Source: Limnohabitans sp. DM1 (lineage in GTDB: Bacteria > Pseudomonadota > Gammaproteobacteria > Burkholderiales > Burkholderiaceae_C). From it: a stretch of 64,000 bases of DNA. The stretch's first letter is position 1, and each line of letters begins with the position of its first letter. A model generated the notes under the pieces. That model had not been told where the DNA came from. It worked only from the letters and a program-made list of their open reading frames with translations, and ran no database searches. The stretch covers positions 1 to 64,000 of the forward strand of contig NZ_CXOO01000027.1 of NCBI RefSeq assembly GCF_001269385.1. Reading direction: 5' to 3'. Below are positions 41,996-50,818 of the stretch, piece by piece. Both the position numbers and the translations under genes were made by a program.

Positions 41996-42460
41996 TCAAA
42001 TCCACCAAGGCAGAGCAGGCCCCAGGCCCACACCCAACAGCTGCGCAAACACAAACCAGAAGGTGCTGGCAATGGCGGCGCAGATCAGGGCCGATTTGAG
42101 ACCCAGGGGCGCGTCAAACGCGCGGGCCACGCCCATGCCGCAAAGGGTGCCGGGAATGACAAAACCCAAGGGCATCACCAGCACGATGAAGGCCACGCCA
42201 CCGCCCAGCAAGCTGAGCACACGGATGTTGGCGCCGGGCAGAGGCGACTGGTCTGGTGCCTGGCTTTCGTCGGTTTGGCGACCGCGCCAAGCGCTCACGC
42301 CGTACAACACGGCGAAAACACTCAGTGCTGCCACGATCACCCCCGGAGCCAGCACAGGACCCACGGTCATCTGCATCATGGATACAGGAATGACCGAGAC
42401 CTGCCAAGCGGCCACCCCGCAAAGGACAGCCAGCAAAAGGGCTACGCGAAAAGGCGTCAT
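41996..42460 (-). CDS. tctB: Tripartite tricarboxylate transporter, small subunit TctB
   Basis: The 154-residue protein has four predicted membrane segments (ALLLAVLCGVAAWQVSV, GVIVAALSVFAVLYGVS, GVAFIVLVMPLGFVIPGTL, AIASTFWFVFAQLLGVGLG), the TctB layout. The gene starts with an ATGA overlap on the tctC stop, so it is translationally coupled. It functions with TctA as the membrane unit. Confidence 0.9.
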   Translation of the reverse strand: MTPFRVALLLAVLCGVAAWQVSVIPVSMMQMTVGPVLAPGVIVAALSVFAVLYGVSAWRGRQTDESQAPDQSPLPGANIRVLSLLGGGVAFIVLVMPLGFVIPGTLCGMGVARAFDAPLGLKSALICAAIASTFWFVFAQLLGVGLGPALPWWI

Positions 42461-43431
42461 GCCAGGCCCAGTTCTTTCATCAGGACTTCCTTGTCGGCAA
42501 TGTCCTTGGCCAGGTCGCGCTCAAACGGGCGCTCGGTCATGAAGGCGTCGGTCCACTTGCGTGTTTCCAACTCTTGCTTCCACTGTGCAGACGCGTTGAG
42601 TTTGGTCACGAAATCGATCATGGCTTCGCGCTGAGCCGCAGAGATGCCGGGGGGCGCAAACACGCCACGCCAGTTGGACTCGGTCACGTTGATGCCCAAT
42701 TCGGTCAGGGTGGGCACGTTCACGCCCGGAATGCGGCGCTTGCCGGACACCGCCAGCGGGATCATGCGGCCGGCCTTGATTTGTTCTTCAAATTCAGAGT
42801 AGCCCGAAATACCGGCCGACACCTGGCCACCCAAAATGGCAGCGTTGGCGGGGCCTCCGCCTGCAAAGGCCACATAAGCGGCTTCGCGGGGGTTTTTGCC
42901 CAAGGCCTTGATCAGCATGCCCAAAATCAGGTGGTCGGTGCCGCCTGCGCTGCCACCTGCGACCGACACGGCCTTGGGGTTGGCCTTGATGGCAGCTTCG
43001 AGTTCTTTCCAGGTCTTGATCTTGCCGCTGGCCGGGACCGCGATCACGCCGGCTTCTTCGGTCAGGCGGGCAATCGGGGTCACGTCCTTGATGGTCACGG
43101 GGCTCTTGTTGGCAATGCCCGCACCGATCATGACCGAGCCGCCGATCATCAGGCTGTTGCCTTGGCCTTTGCGCTGGTTCACGTAACGGGGCAGGCCCAC
43201 CATGCCGCCTGCGCCACCGACGTTTTCGAACTGCATGGTGCCGACCAGGCCAGCGGCTTTGGCGGCGCGTTCGATGGCGCGTGCCGTGCCGTCCCAGCCG
43301 CCGCCGGGGGCTGCGGGCACGAACATGTTGATGCTGGCGATCAGGGGCTTGGCTTGCGCCCATGCGGGCAGGGCCATCGATGCGCCTGCGGCAGCGCCGA
43401 GGGCGAGGAAGTCGCGTTTGGAAAGGGACAT
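42457..43431 (-). CDS. tctC: Tripartite tricarboxylate transporter substrate-binding protein TctC
   Basis: The 324-residue periplasmic receptor has a signal peptide with a twin-Arg-free MSLSKRDFLALGAAAGASMA ending at PAWAQA. The Bug/TctC features are FVPAAPGGGWDGTARAIER (first carboxylate loop), GGSAGGTDHLILG (second) and FAGGGPANAAILGGQVSAGI. Many family members bind citrate, tartrate or aromatic acids, so the ligand is open. The ATG at 43431 is chosen because the signal peptide starts there, although the frame extends 17 codons upstream. It is first gene of the operon and divergent from the regulator genes. Confidence 0.93.
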   Translation of the reverse strand: MSLSKRDFLALGAAAGASMALPAWAQAKPLIASINMFVPAAPGGGWDGTARAIERAAKAAGLVGTMQFENVGGAGGMVGLPRYVNQRKGQGNSLMIGGSVMIGAGIANKSPVTIKDVTPIARLTEEAGVIAVPASGKIKTWKELEAAIKANPKAVSVAGGSAGGTDHLILGMLIKALGKNPREAAYVAFAGGGPANAAILGGQVSAGISGYSEFEEQIKAGRMIPLAVSGKRRIPGVNVPTLTELGINVTESNWRGVFAPPGISAAQREAMIDFVTKLNASAQWKQELETRKWTDAFMTERPFERDLAKDIADKEVLMKELGLA

Positions 43432-43581
43432 GCGGGTCTCCTGTGTGAAAATGAAACGTCGTTTCTGCTGGGTATAGGCCATGGGCAGGTCCTGTGCAGA
43501 TGCGGTGATTTTGGTGTGCTGCTGGCGGTGAAACTGTCAAACAGCTGTCAATTGCGTTCAGTGAAAACCCTCGAAACCCCC
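43432..43581. promoter_or_regulatory. Divergent tctC / tctD intergenic region
   Basis: 150 bp separate the transporter operon from its two-component genes. It must hold both promoters and, by family precedent, TctD binding sites. ACTGTCAAACAGCTGTCA near 43530 contains a direct CTGTCA repeat that could be a response-regulator site. No box can be assigned with confidence. Confidence 0.4.
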
Positions 43582-44304
43582 ATGACCCCCCGAATCTTGT
43601 TGGTGGAAGACACGCCCGACATTGCCCTGTGGCTGGGCACGGCTTTGCGTCAAGGGGGCATGGCGGTCGAATTTGCCACCGATGGCCATGAGGCCGACCG
43701 CTGTCTGCAGGCGGGCCATGGTTTTGATGCGGTCTTGCTCGATTTGCAGCTGCCCGGGCAAGACGGCCTGAGCGTGTTGCAGGCCTTGCGTGCGCGGGGC
43801 GACAGCGTGCCGGTGCTGATTTTGACGGCGCGTGCCAGCGTGCCCGACCGGGTGCTGGGCCTGAACATGGGGGCCGACGATTACTTGCCCAAGCCTTTTG
43901 ATTTGAGTGAACTCGAAGCCCGTTTGCAGGTCTTGCTGCGCCGCCAAGGCCGCGCCAAAACCACCGCCCTGCGTTGGGGGCCGCTGGAGATGCAGTCCGA
44001 CACCGGCGAGGTGCAGCTGCACGGGCAGCCGCTGGCGCTGACCCAGCGTGAGGCGGCGGCGCTGCGCGTGTTGCTGGCTTCGCCCCAGCGCACCGTGAGC
44101 AAAGAGCAGCTGCATGCCGAGGTGTTTGCCGACGAGCATGCCGGGCTGGATGCGGTGGAGGTGCTGATTTACCGCTTGCGTAAAAAGCTCGAATCGGCCG
44201 CGCTGGTGCCCGGCGCAGCGACCGATGTGGCGATCACCACCTTTCGTGGCATGGGTTACATGCTGACCCAAGCGGTCAAGCCGTCACAGGCTAAGCCCCC
44301 ATGA
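43582..44304 (+). CDS. tctD: OmpR-type response regulator TctD
   Basis: The 240-residue protein has a receiver domain (ILLVEDTPDIALWLG with the acidic pair; phospho-Asp in DAVLLDLQLPGQDG; Lys in DDYLPKPFD) and a C-terminal winged-helix (LTQREAAALRVLLASP, VEVLIYRLRKKLE, ITTFRGMGYML). By position, divergent from tctCBA and followed by a sensor kinase, it is the TctD partner that activates carboxylate uptake. A GTG at 43561 would add seven residues; the ATG at 43582 opens on the conserved TPRILLVED. Confidence 0.92.
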   Translation: MTPRILLVEDTPDIALWLGTALRQGGMAVEFATDGHEADRCLQAGHGFDAVLLDLQLPGQDGLSVLQALRARGDSVPVLILTARASVPDRVLGLNMGADDYLPKPFDLSELEARLQVLLRRQGRAKTTALRWGPLEMQSDTGEVQLHGQPLALTQREAAALRVLLASPQRTVSKEQLHAEVFADEHAGLDAVEVLIYRLRKKLESAALVPGAATDVAITTFRGMGYMLTQAVKPSQAKPP

Positions 44305-44314
44305 GCGCTTTCCC

Positions 44315-45796
44315 ATGAGCGATTCCCCGCAGTTTGGGACACCTTCTGCCACGTCCTTGCGCAGGCGCTTGCTCAGCTGGATTTTGTTGCCGCTGGCCGG
44401 CCTGATTGGCATCAACGCCTGGGTGGGCTACGGCAACGCGGTGCAGGCGGCCAACGAGGCCTATGACCGGTCTTTGTATTTGGCCGCCCGCACGCTGGCC
44501 GAAGAGCTGGAGTGGCGCGAGGGCCGCCTGCAACTGGATGTGACCAAGGCGGCCGGCTATCTGTTTGAAAACCACACCGGCTCGCGCTTGTTTTACAAAA
44601 TCACCACTCCCGGTGGCCAGTGGCTGGCGGGGGTGGCCGCATTGCCCGATGTGCCTGACCGCGCCCAGTCGGCGGTGAAGTTTTTTGCGCTGGTTCAGTT
44701 TGCTGACGGCCAATACCTGAGCCAGCCAGTGCGCCTGGCGCAGCTCATGCATGTGGTGGAGGCTGATGCGAGTGGCGCTGTGGCCAATCCCATGGAGCCG
44801 CTGGTCAAGATCACTGTGGGCGAGACCATGGAGATGCGCCAGCAACTGATTGAGCACATTTTGTGGGACACCTTGGGCAGTCAGGGCTTGCTGTTGTTGG
44901 CTGCCGCTTTGCTGGTGGTGTGGGGCGTACAGCGCGGCATTCGTCCGCTGGAGGCGTTTCGTCAGCAACTGGCCCAAAAAAGCGATGACGATTTTTCGAC
45001 CATCGAGCCGCCGGATTTGCCGCGCGAGTTGCGCCCCTTGATCGACACCCTGAACAGCTATCTGGACCGTTTGGGGCGTTTGATCGATATTCGCAAACGC
45101 TTTTTGGACAACGCCGCCCACCAATTGCGCACGCCCCTGACTGCCCTCAAAACTCAGCTGACCTTGGTGCAGCGCAGCGCTGAGTCCGAACAGATTCAGA
45201 CTTTGGTGGGGGCGGCACGCCAGACCACCGACGATGCGGTGCGACTGACCGAGCAACTGCTGGCCTTGACCCGCGTGGAACATGCCCAGGAATTGCACAG
45301 CCCGCAAACCGTGGACTTGATCGCTTTGGCCCGTCAAGTCACGCAAGAGCATTTGCTGCGGGCGCATCAGTGCGGTCACGATCTGGGGTTTGAAACCACG
45401 GTGGCGCAAGGGCAGCGGTGTGAGGTTCCGGGTGTGGCGCTGCTCTTGCATGAGGCGCTGAGCAACTTGCTGGACAACGCCATCCACCACTGCCCAGCAG
45501 GCGCACACATCACGGTCAGGGTGGGCCTGCACTGGGTGGAGGTGCAAGACAGTGGACCCGGCATCGCTCTGGCGCACCAGGCCCATGTGTTTGAGCGCTT
45601 TTACAGGGCTGCTGCCGCTGGCGTTTCAGGCAGTGGCCTGGGCTTGTCGATTGTTCAGGAAATTGCCAAACAACATGGGGTGCAATTGCAGCTGAAAAGC
45701 CCCGTGTGCGTGGCAGGCGGCACAAGCATTCGCATGGACTGGCCCCAGCTTGTTGCGGGGCCAGTCAGTGCGTCGGGCAAGGATCAGAAAACGTAA
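44315..45796 (+). CDS. tctE: Sensor histidine kinase TctE
   Basis: The 493-residue membrane kinase has a first helix (LLSWILLPLAGLIGINAWVG) and a periplasmic sensor region (~35-185). A second helix (GLLLLAAALLVVWGV) leads to the dimerisation/H-box NAAHQLRTPLTALKTQL with the phospho-acceptor His, the N-box EALSNLLDNAIHH and G-boxes VEVQDSGPGIAL and GSGLGLSIVQEI. It pairs with the TctD gene 10 bp upstream. It probably senses the tricarboxylate directly. Its 3' end overlaps the convergent tpsB gene by 13 bp. Confidence 0.92.
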   Translation: MSDSPQFGTPSATSLRRRLLSWILLPLAGLIGINAWVGYGNAVQAANEAYDRSLYLAARTLAEELEWREGRLQLDVTKAAGYLFENHTGSRLFYKITTPGGQWLAGVAALPDVPDRAQSAVKFFALVQFADGQYLSQPVRLAQLMHVVEADASGAVANPMEPLVKITVGETMEMRQQLIEHILWDTLGSQGLLLLAAALLVVWGVQRGIRPLEAFRQQLAQKSDDDFSTIEPPDLPRELRPLIDTLNSYLDRLGRLIDIRKRFLDNAAHQLRTPLTALKTQLTLVQRSAESEQIQTLVGAARQTTDDAVRLTEQLLALTRVEHAQELHSPQTVDLIALARQVTQEHLLRAHQCGHDLGFETTVAQGQRCEVPGVALLLHEALSNLLDNAIHHCPAGAHITVRVGLHWVEVQDSGPGIALAHQAHVFERFYRAAAAGVSGSGLGLSIVQEIAKQHGVQLQLKSPVCVAGGTSIRMDWPQLVAGPVSASGKDQKT

Positions 45797-47469
45797 GTCA
45801 GTGACGCAAACAGGCGCCAGTTGTTCGGCGTGGACTCGATGTTGTAACTGGTCCAAGCTGAATAGCCGCCCAGGCCCTTGGCCAAAGACAAGCTGTAGCT
45901 GGCTTTTTGTACGCTTCCCGACAATTGCACGCCCAAGGCTTGCAAGGCGTACTTGCTTTGCCACTCGGTGCCGTTGTTCAGCGGGTTTTTCAGCTTGATC
46001 AGGCCTGCGTCATAAAAACCGCCTACCACCATGCCATTGCGCAAGCGGCGGTTCAGCTCCAGCGAGGCCACGGCACCGTCGTCACCCGTGCCGTCCACAG
46101 AGGTGTAGGCCCGCACGCCACCGATGCCGCCCAAAGAGAGTTGGTTGTAAGCGTCCAGACGTGCCGAAGTCAGTTGTCCTCGGAACTTGAACACCGAGTA
46201 CAAGCTGCCTTCTTGGTTCCATGACTTCAGGTTCCTCAGTGCCAAATCGAGTTTGGCGTAGGGGCCTGGATTGACCTGGCTTTGACCTTCAATCAGGCTG
46301 TAGTGGCCGAGGGTGTATGTGAACTCGGCGCGGCTGGAGTCGCGGGTGAGTTTTTCGTTATCGGCGGTGATCCGCAGCCGGAACTGGTTGTCGTGCACGC
46401 GGGTGGTGACGGCGCCAGTGCTCTCCAGGGTGCTGCTGCCCTGACGGGCGGCGATTTCCACGCTTTGCTTGAATGCGAAATCCCGGAAACCGCCGTGGAT
46501 GCGGGTGATGCCCAAGCCCATCTCACCACTGCGGCCCAGGGTGGTGGATTGCCCACCCAAGATGTTGCGGCTGTTGGAGCCAGCTGTCCAAACACGCCAG
46601 CGCGATTGAGAGCCTTCAATAGCCGACTCGTATTCGCCACGTCCGTAGATGATGCCCTCGGATTTTTGGCCCACCAGGCTCAAACTGGCTTTGGGCTCAT
46701 GACCGCCAATCACCAAGGAGCCCATGACCTGAGGAATGCCAAATTGGCGCAGGCCGTAGTTGTTCAGCTGAACCACGCCATCAAGCACTTTGCCCATGCG
46801 TTTGGGGGCCTCGGCCATGTTGACGATCAGGTCGATTTGCTCGGGGCCCACGGCGCGGATCGTGGCGTCCAGCTCAATGGGCAAGTCGTAGCTGGCCGAA
46901 TCGAGGCGCTGGTCCAGGCCCAGGGTGTCCACGGGCATGTTGGCCTTGAAGTCCTGTTCAAAGCGCTGGGTGATCAGTGCACCATAGGTTTGCAGCAAGG
47001 CCGGATTTTTGGCAATCACCCGCACGGCGTTGATCTTGGGGCGGAGAATTTTGACCACCAAGATGCTGCCACCGTTAGATTTTTTGATCTCGGTTTGTGC
47101 ATATGACAAGAAACCCAGGCGGCGGGATTCTTCAAACAACCAGCCATTGAAGTTTTGCAGTTCATCGGTTGTGACAGGCTTGCCAATTGAGCCCGCCCAG
47201 TATTTCTGGATTTCGTCTTGCAGGGCTGCACTTTGAATTTCCAACCCCAACAAGCGGTCAATCGACTCCGCGTTTTCCAGACCCAGCACGTCGATGTTGG
47301 CCAGTGGCTTGACTTTGGGCTTGGGCAGCTGTTTGATGGATTGGTCGATGTTTTGCTGAATGCTGCCCGGAGGCGGATTTGTTGTGGAGGTTTGAGCCCA
47401 GGCTTGGCCCAAAGCGGCCTGAAGTAAAGAGGCAAAAGTGATCAGTTTGAAAGTGTGTTTCATGGTCAA
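45784..47469 (-). CDS. Outer-membrane TpsB transporter (ShlB/FhaC/HecB family)
   Basis: The 561-residue pore protein of two-partner secretion has a signal peptide ending QAWAQT and an N-terminal Pro-rich linker (PKPKVKPLANIDVLGLEN). POTRA-type folds cover ~50-190, then a 16-strand barrel. The conserved L6-loop motif VRAY lies in LGGIGGVRAYTSVDGTGDDG near residue 450. The protein ends in aromatic Phe (LTYVF), as expected for an outer-membrane barrel. No intact tpsA is adjacent. Upstream on the same strand lies only the C-terminal stump of one (47727-48086), and the intact TpsA is at 1020-11183. The start may be 47469 or 47463. Confidence 0.9.
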   Translation of the reverse strand: MTMKHTFKLITFASLLQAALGQAWAQTSTTNPPPGSIQQNIDQSIKQLPKPKVKPLANIDVLGLENAESIDRLLGLEIQSAALQDEIQKYWAGSIGKPVTTDELQNFNGWLFEESRRLGFLSYAQTEIKKSNGGSILVVKILRPKINAVRVIAKNPALLQTYGALITQRFEQDFKANMPVDTLGLDQRLDSASYDLPIELDATIRAVGPEQIDLIVNMAEAPKRMGKVLDGVVQLNNYGLRQFGIPQVMGSLVIGGHEPKASLSLVGQKSEGIIYGRGEYESAIEGSQSRWRVWTAGSNSRNILGGQSTTLGRSGEMGLGITRIHGGFRDFAFKQSVEIAARQGSSTLESTGAVTTRVHDNQFRLRITADNEKLTRDSSRAEFTYTLGHYSLIEGQSQVNPGPYAKLDLALRNLKSWNQEGSLYSVFKFRGQLTSARLDAYNQLSLGGIGGVRAYTSVDGTGDDGAVASLELNRRLRNGMVVGGFYDAGLIKLKNPLNNGTEWQSKYALQALGVQLSGSVQKASYSLSLAKGLGGYSAWTSYNIESTPNNWRLFASLTYVF

Positions 47470-47726
47470 TTCAAGACTTGCAAGTACGCGGGGTGCGGCA
47501 CGAGGGAGTTGGATGGATTTGTGATTTAAAAAGTGAAATTAATAACTATAAAGTGTTTGTTAATTTAATTTCATAAAATTTTTAAAGTCATTCATTGGGA
47601 ATCGTGAAACATGAGTCGGGCGCATCAGGGCCGTGTTGAAGCCGGTGTGTGTCAGGCGTGCTGTTTGATTTTGAACAAAACCCATAGCGCAGGAAGCTGT
47701 CTGAGGTCTGAGGTCTGAGGTCAAAT
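47470..47726 (-). promoter_or_regulatory. AT-rich region upstream of tpsB
   Basis: 257 bp hold a strongly AT-rich block (47520-47600: AATTAATAACTATAAAG, TTAATTTAATTTCATAAAAT), similar in character to the region upstream of the giant tpsA. Three consecutive copies of the 7-mer TCTGAGG lie at 47700-47720. A tpsB promoter is expected here. It separates tpsB from the tpsA stump. Confidence 0.5.
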
Positions 47727-48086
47727 TCAACTGTTTGTCGAAGGGGTCAGGCACATTTCGACGCCTGAGTCTTCTATTTCTTCACATGTGCAATCGACAT
47801 CACTTTCGGGTGTATATGACAAAGCACTTGCATTGTTTCTGGTCGATTCCTGAGTGTCAACGCCACCGGCCACAGCGGCATCAATGCCGCTTTGATTGGA
47901 AAAGCCTGACAAGGTCAATCGGCTGATGGGCGTGACGGTTCTGATTAGCGCAATTGTGACCGGAATCACTGAGGCATTGGCGTTGGCTGCTGCCGGGTTG
48001 ATGGTGAGGGCTGCATTGGTGATGTTGATGTTGTAGTTAATCAGTAAAGTGGCTGCATTGGCGGGGCTCAGAGTCAGATTGGTGCA
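47727..48086 (-). pseudogene. C-terminal remnant of a second TpsA adhesin
   Basis: The minus-strand frame gives NLTLSPANAATLLINYNI, ITNAALTINPA and then SRLTLSGF, ending with CTCEEIEDSGVEMCL. This matches the end of the intact TpsA (APANAATVLSNYKI, YTNAALRITPA, SRLNLSDLF, CECNESGDYGIELCL) in order and spacing. Upstream of about 48086 the similarity ends abruptly and the sequence no longer encodes adhesin repeats. It is thus the last ~118 codons of a tpsA lost by deletion. It lies 5' of tpsB on the same strand, the usual tpsA-tpsB order. Confidence 0.82.
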
Positions 48087-48627
48087 AAGTGGCGCTTGCG
48101 CGCACTTGCTGGCTCACCATGGAGCGGGCCCTATCCTGTTTGCAGCCAGCCTTCTCTGTAGGACCGGTGCCCTGACCGCGACTTGGCTGCTTATGCGCAA
48201 AGACTTGCGCGGTCGCGCACTTGGGCGCATCCGTGGGTTTGGTGCTCAAGGCCTGGGCGTTTGTGTGGCGTGGACCTCATCACACACAAAGACAGACGAA
48301 TGCAGAGCGGCGTAGTCGGCCGTAAGGAGCCGTATGGGGCCGTTAATTGCAGTAAATAGCGAAAGAAGGCCTATAGTTCCGGCCCGTTGAAGTTTGAATC
48401 GAAGATCAGGCGCTTGGCTTGTGTTGGAGGCGCTGCGGTATTTATAGCCCCGCCCTCGGGGCAATAAGTGGTGGTCTGCGAGAGTTGATCGCGGCGATGG
48501 CACCGCTCAGACTAGGGCAGAGTCGATCCCCAAAGTTTTGGGAAGCATCATCAAGAAGACCAAAGAAGCCCTCACCCCAGCATGCCCGTTTTCAGCAAGC
48601 CAAGGCCATCGCAACCCGCAAAGGCGT
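48087..48627. other. Gene-free stretch with repeat fragments
   Basis: 540 bp between the TpsA stump and the epimerase gene. Visible are a single MITE-type end (TATAGTTCCGGCCCGTTGAA at 48372-48391) and a REP-like AGCCCCGCCCTCGGGGC hairpin near 48447-48463. No open frame looks like a real gene; short frames lack family features and start signals. Confidence 0.55.
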
Positions 48628-49587
48628 TCAGCGGCCTGCGGTTTGGCGCAAGACGTTCAGGCGGCTGCGGGGGCCACGGTGGGCCAGGTATTGAGGGGCC
48701 ACACCTTCGGCCGATGCGGCGGTGATGCCCAGCGCCGGCAGACCGGGCAGCTGACCGGTGGCCACGTTGTCCACCTTCATGGACGCCAGGTTGTCCCGAC
48801 TCATCAAGGGCTCGCCCGGTGCCATTTCCATGGCCAGGGCCTGCAGCCAGCCCACCCAGTTTGGCAATCCGATCACCGGACGGCCTCGGCCATGGTTCAC
48901 GCCTGCCCATTGCCCGGCGCGTTGCACCAGTTCGCCCAGGGTCAGCACGTCGGGGCCGCACAGCTCATAGGTTTGCCCAATGGTGTTTGGGTTTTGCAGG
49001 CAGGCCACCACGGCTTGCGCCACATCGCCCACCCAGACAGGCTGAAAGCGTGTGCCGCTGCCGGCCAGCGGCATGAAGGGCACCACGGCTTGCAGGTCGG
49101 CAAACAGGTTGAGGAATTTGTCTTCGGCACCAAAGATCACGCTGGGGCGCAAGATCGTCAGCTCAAGCCCCGCGTTTTGCAAGACCGTCTCGCCCCGCGC
49201 TTTGCTGCGCTGGTACATCGAGGGGCCTTGCGGGTCGGCGCCCAAGGCGCTGACTTGCACCAAGCGCTGCACACCCGATTTTTTCATGGCGCTGGCGATC
49301 TTGCCGGGCAAGTCCACATGAACGTTTTCAAAGCGTTCCTCGCTGCCATGCAGCACGGCCACCAAATTCACCACCGCATCGTGCCCGGGCATTAAACGGG
49401 CCAAGTCGGCTTCGCTGTGCACCGAGGCTTCGATCACGTTGAGCCCGGGCAGACTTTGCACGCTGGCCGCATTCAAGGCGCGGCGCGTGGGCACCGTGGT
49501 GTGCCAGCCCAGGCGGGTCAGCTGCTCACAAACGTGGCGGCCAACAAAACCGCTGCCACCCAAGACCAGAACGTGCTGGGCGCTCAT
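48628..49587 (-). CDS. NAD(P)-binding sugar-epimerase-like protein (complex I NDUFA9-type)
   Basis: The 319-residue protein has an N-terminal Rossmann motif VLVLGGSGFVGRHVCEQL (residues ~6-23) and atypical SDR features: VNLVAVLHGS near residue 75, YQRSKARGE with an active-site-like Tyr/Lys, RPSVIFGAEDKFLN and VWVGDVAQAVVACL. It is related to the atypical SDR group containing complex I subunit NDUFA9 and YbjT-type proteins; the substrate is not known. The frame extends upstream into the next gene, but the ATG at 49587 overlaps the upstream stop (ATGA) and opens the Rossmann fold. Confidence 0.83.
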   Translation of the reverse strand: MSAQHVLVLGGSGFVGRHVCEQLTRLGWHTTVPTRRALNAASVQSLPGLNVIEASVHSEADLARLMPGHDAVVNLVAVLHGSEERFENVHVDLPGKIASAMKKSGVQRLVQVSALGADPQGPSMYQRSKARGETVLQNAGLELTILRPSVIFGAEDKFLNLFADLQAVVPFMPLAGSGTRFQPVWVGDVAQAVVACLQNPNTIGQTYELCGPDVLTLGELVQRAGQWAGVNHGRGRPVIGLPNWVGWLQALAMEMAPGEPLMSRDNLASMKVDNVATGQLPGLPALGITAASAEGVAPQYLAHRGPRSRLNVLRQTAGR

Positions 49588-50672
49588 GCCGCATTCAAGC
49601 CGCTGACGGCCTGGTGCATCGCGTCCATGGCCTGGTCCACGATTTGGGCGCGCCATGCGTCGGTGTCTGTGTAGAAAGCGTCCATCAGGTCTTGCTTGAT
49701 TTTTTGGCGCAGAGGTTCGGGCGCTTCGGGGTGCAAGTGCAGCCAATGGTCGCCGCGCAGGGCGTTCATGACCTGCAACTGAGGCTGGGTGCCATATTCC
49801 ATGGCAATGCCGGTGTACTCTGCTTGCGGGCACTCTTGGTAAGCGGACATCCACATCAAGCCCGTGAGAAAGGCCGAGGTGGACGAGCCGTCATAAATGG
49901 ACGTGATACTTTGGCCCCACCAGGCTTTGGCTCGGGCAAAGGCTGCGGCGTCATCGGCGCAGGCAAAAATGCGCTCACCCACGCCATTGGGGCCCAGGCC
50001 GGTGTGCAGATCAATCCAGGCCAATTTTTGGCAGTTTTGACCGTACTTTTGAAGCACTTGGCGCACCGTCAGGTTGCTCCAGGTGGGCGCTTTGCCACCG
50101 TAGAACAGGCCTTCCGGAAAGTCGTGTTGGCCCTTGGTGACTGCCGCTTGCAGCGCGTCCATGCCCCGCTCTGCGATGTACTGCTGGATGGCGGTCATGT
50201 TGGCAGCATCGGGTGGCCAGACTTCAGGCAACAAGAGCGGTTGCACTTCTTTGTAAGGCGCGTTCTCGGGTAGGGGCTTCGTGAAATCCTGAAAGTTGCG
50301 GTTGATGTCCACGTTCTCGTGCGTCACGCGCCGCACATGCGAGAACCCGTGCGGGTTGAGCGCGTGGATGTAAAGCACGGCCACGCCACGGGCCTTGGCT
50401 GCATCGCGCCAGGCGGTGTTTTGCAGGGCATGGATTTGCACGCCCGAGCCGCAATAGCCCTCCACGCCGTGGCAGGCGCTGCTGATGATCAGCAGCTGCT
50501 TCGCGTCTGGCGCGCCGTCCAGCACCACGTCCATGGCCAGTTCTTCACCATCGCGCCCCTTGAGGGGGTGGATGTTCGAGTCCACCGTGAGGCCTGCAGC
50601 CTGTGCGGCGTTCAAAAATTTCTGGCGGGCTTCGGCATAGCTTTTGGAAAAGCCACTCTGGATATCGGTCAT
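49584..50672 (-). CDS. DUF2817 family zinc peptidase-like protein (M14-related)
   Basis: The 362-residue protein has an HxxE zinc motif in SSACHGVEGYCGSGVQ near residue 65, HENVDINRNF near 115 and a second His in LAWIDLHTGLGPNG near 215. A late Glu in IAMEYGT may be the catalytic residue of a carboxypeptidase-like site. DUF2817 proteins are predicted metallo-carboxypeptidases or deacylases; no substrate is known. The ATG at 50672 opens the conserved part, as the upstream in-frame codons come from a repeat. It is coupled to the epimerase gene by a 4-bp overlap. Confidence 0.82.
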   Translation of the reverse strand: MTDIQSGFSKSYAEARQKFLNAAQAAGLTVDSNIHPLKGRDGEELAMDVVLDGAPDAKQLLIISSACHGVEGYCGSGVQIHALQNTAWRDAAKARGVAVLYIHALNPHGFSHVRRVTHENVDINRNFQDFTKPLPENAPYKEVQPLLLPEVWPPDAANMTAIQQYIAERGMDALQAAVTKGQHDFPEGLFYGGKAPTWSNLTVRQVLQKYGQNCQKLAWIDLHTGLGPNGVGERIFACADDAAAFARAKAWWGQSITSIYDGSSTSAFLTGLMWMSAYQECPQAEYTGIAMEYGTQPQLQVMNALRGDHWLHLHPEAPEPLRQKIKQDLMDAFYTDTDAWRAQIVDQAMDAMHQAVSGLNAA

Positions 50673-50713
50673 GAGGTTTCCTTTTGGATGTGGCGCACGG
50701 GTGTCAGGCGTTT

Positions 50714-50784
50714 TTGTAGGCGCTTGCCCTGCAAGCGAAAAGCCTGTGATCAAGTCGAGACTGTATCGCCAGCAGGCTGGCTCC
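50714..50784. repeat. Short palindromic repeat related to the MITE core
   Basis: GTAGGCGCTTGCCCTGCAAG, then AGCCTGTGATC, then CGCCAGCAGGCTGGCTCCTG. It is the inner hairpin of the ~177-bp element without its terminal repeats. It lies upstream of the DUF2817 gene. Confidence 0.7.
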
Positions 50785-50818
50785 TGCAGCGTTGAGTTGC
50801 TTTAGCGAACGCCTGATC

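Noticed and set aside
42574..43581. Upstream part of a 576-codon frame ending in the response regulator
   Set aside because: The first ~335 codons are antisense to tctC; the regulator's conserved domain starts at 43582.
48246..48503. Short frames between the TpsA stump and the epimerase gene
   Set aside because: No homology-like motif, no ribosome-binding site, and they cross REP and MITE fragments.
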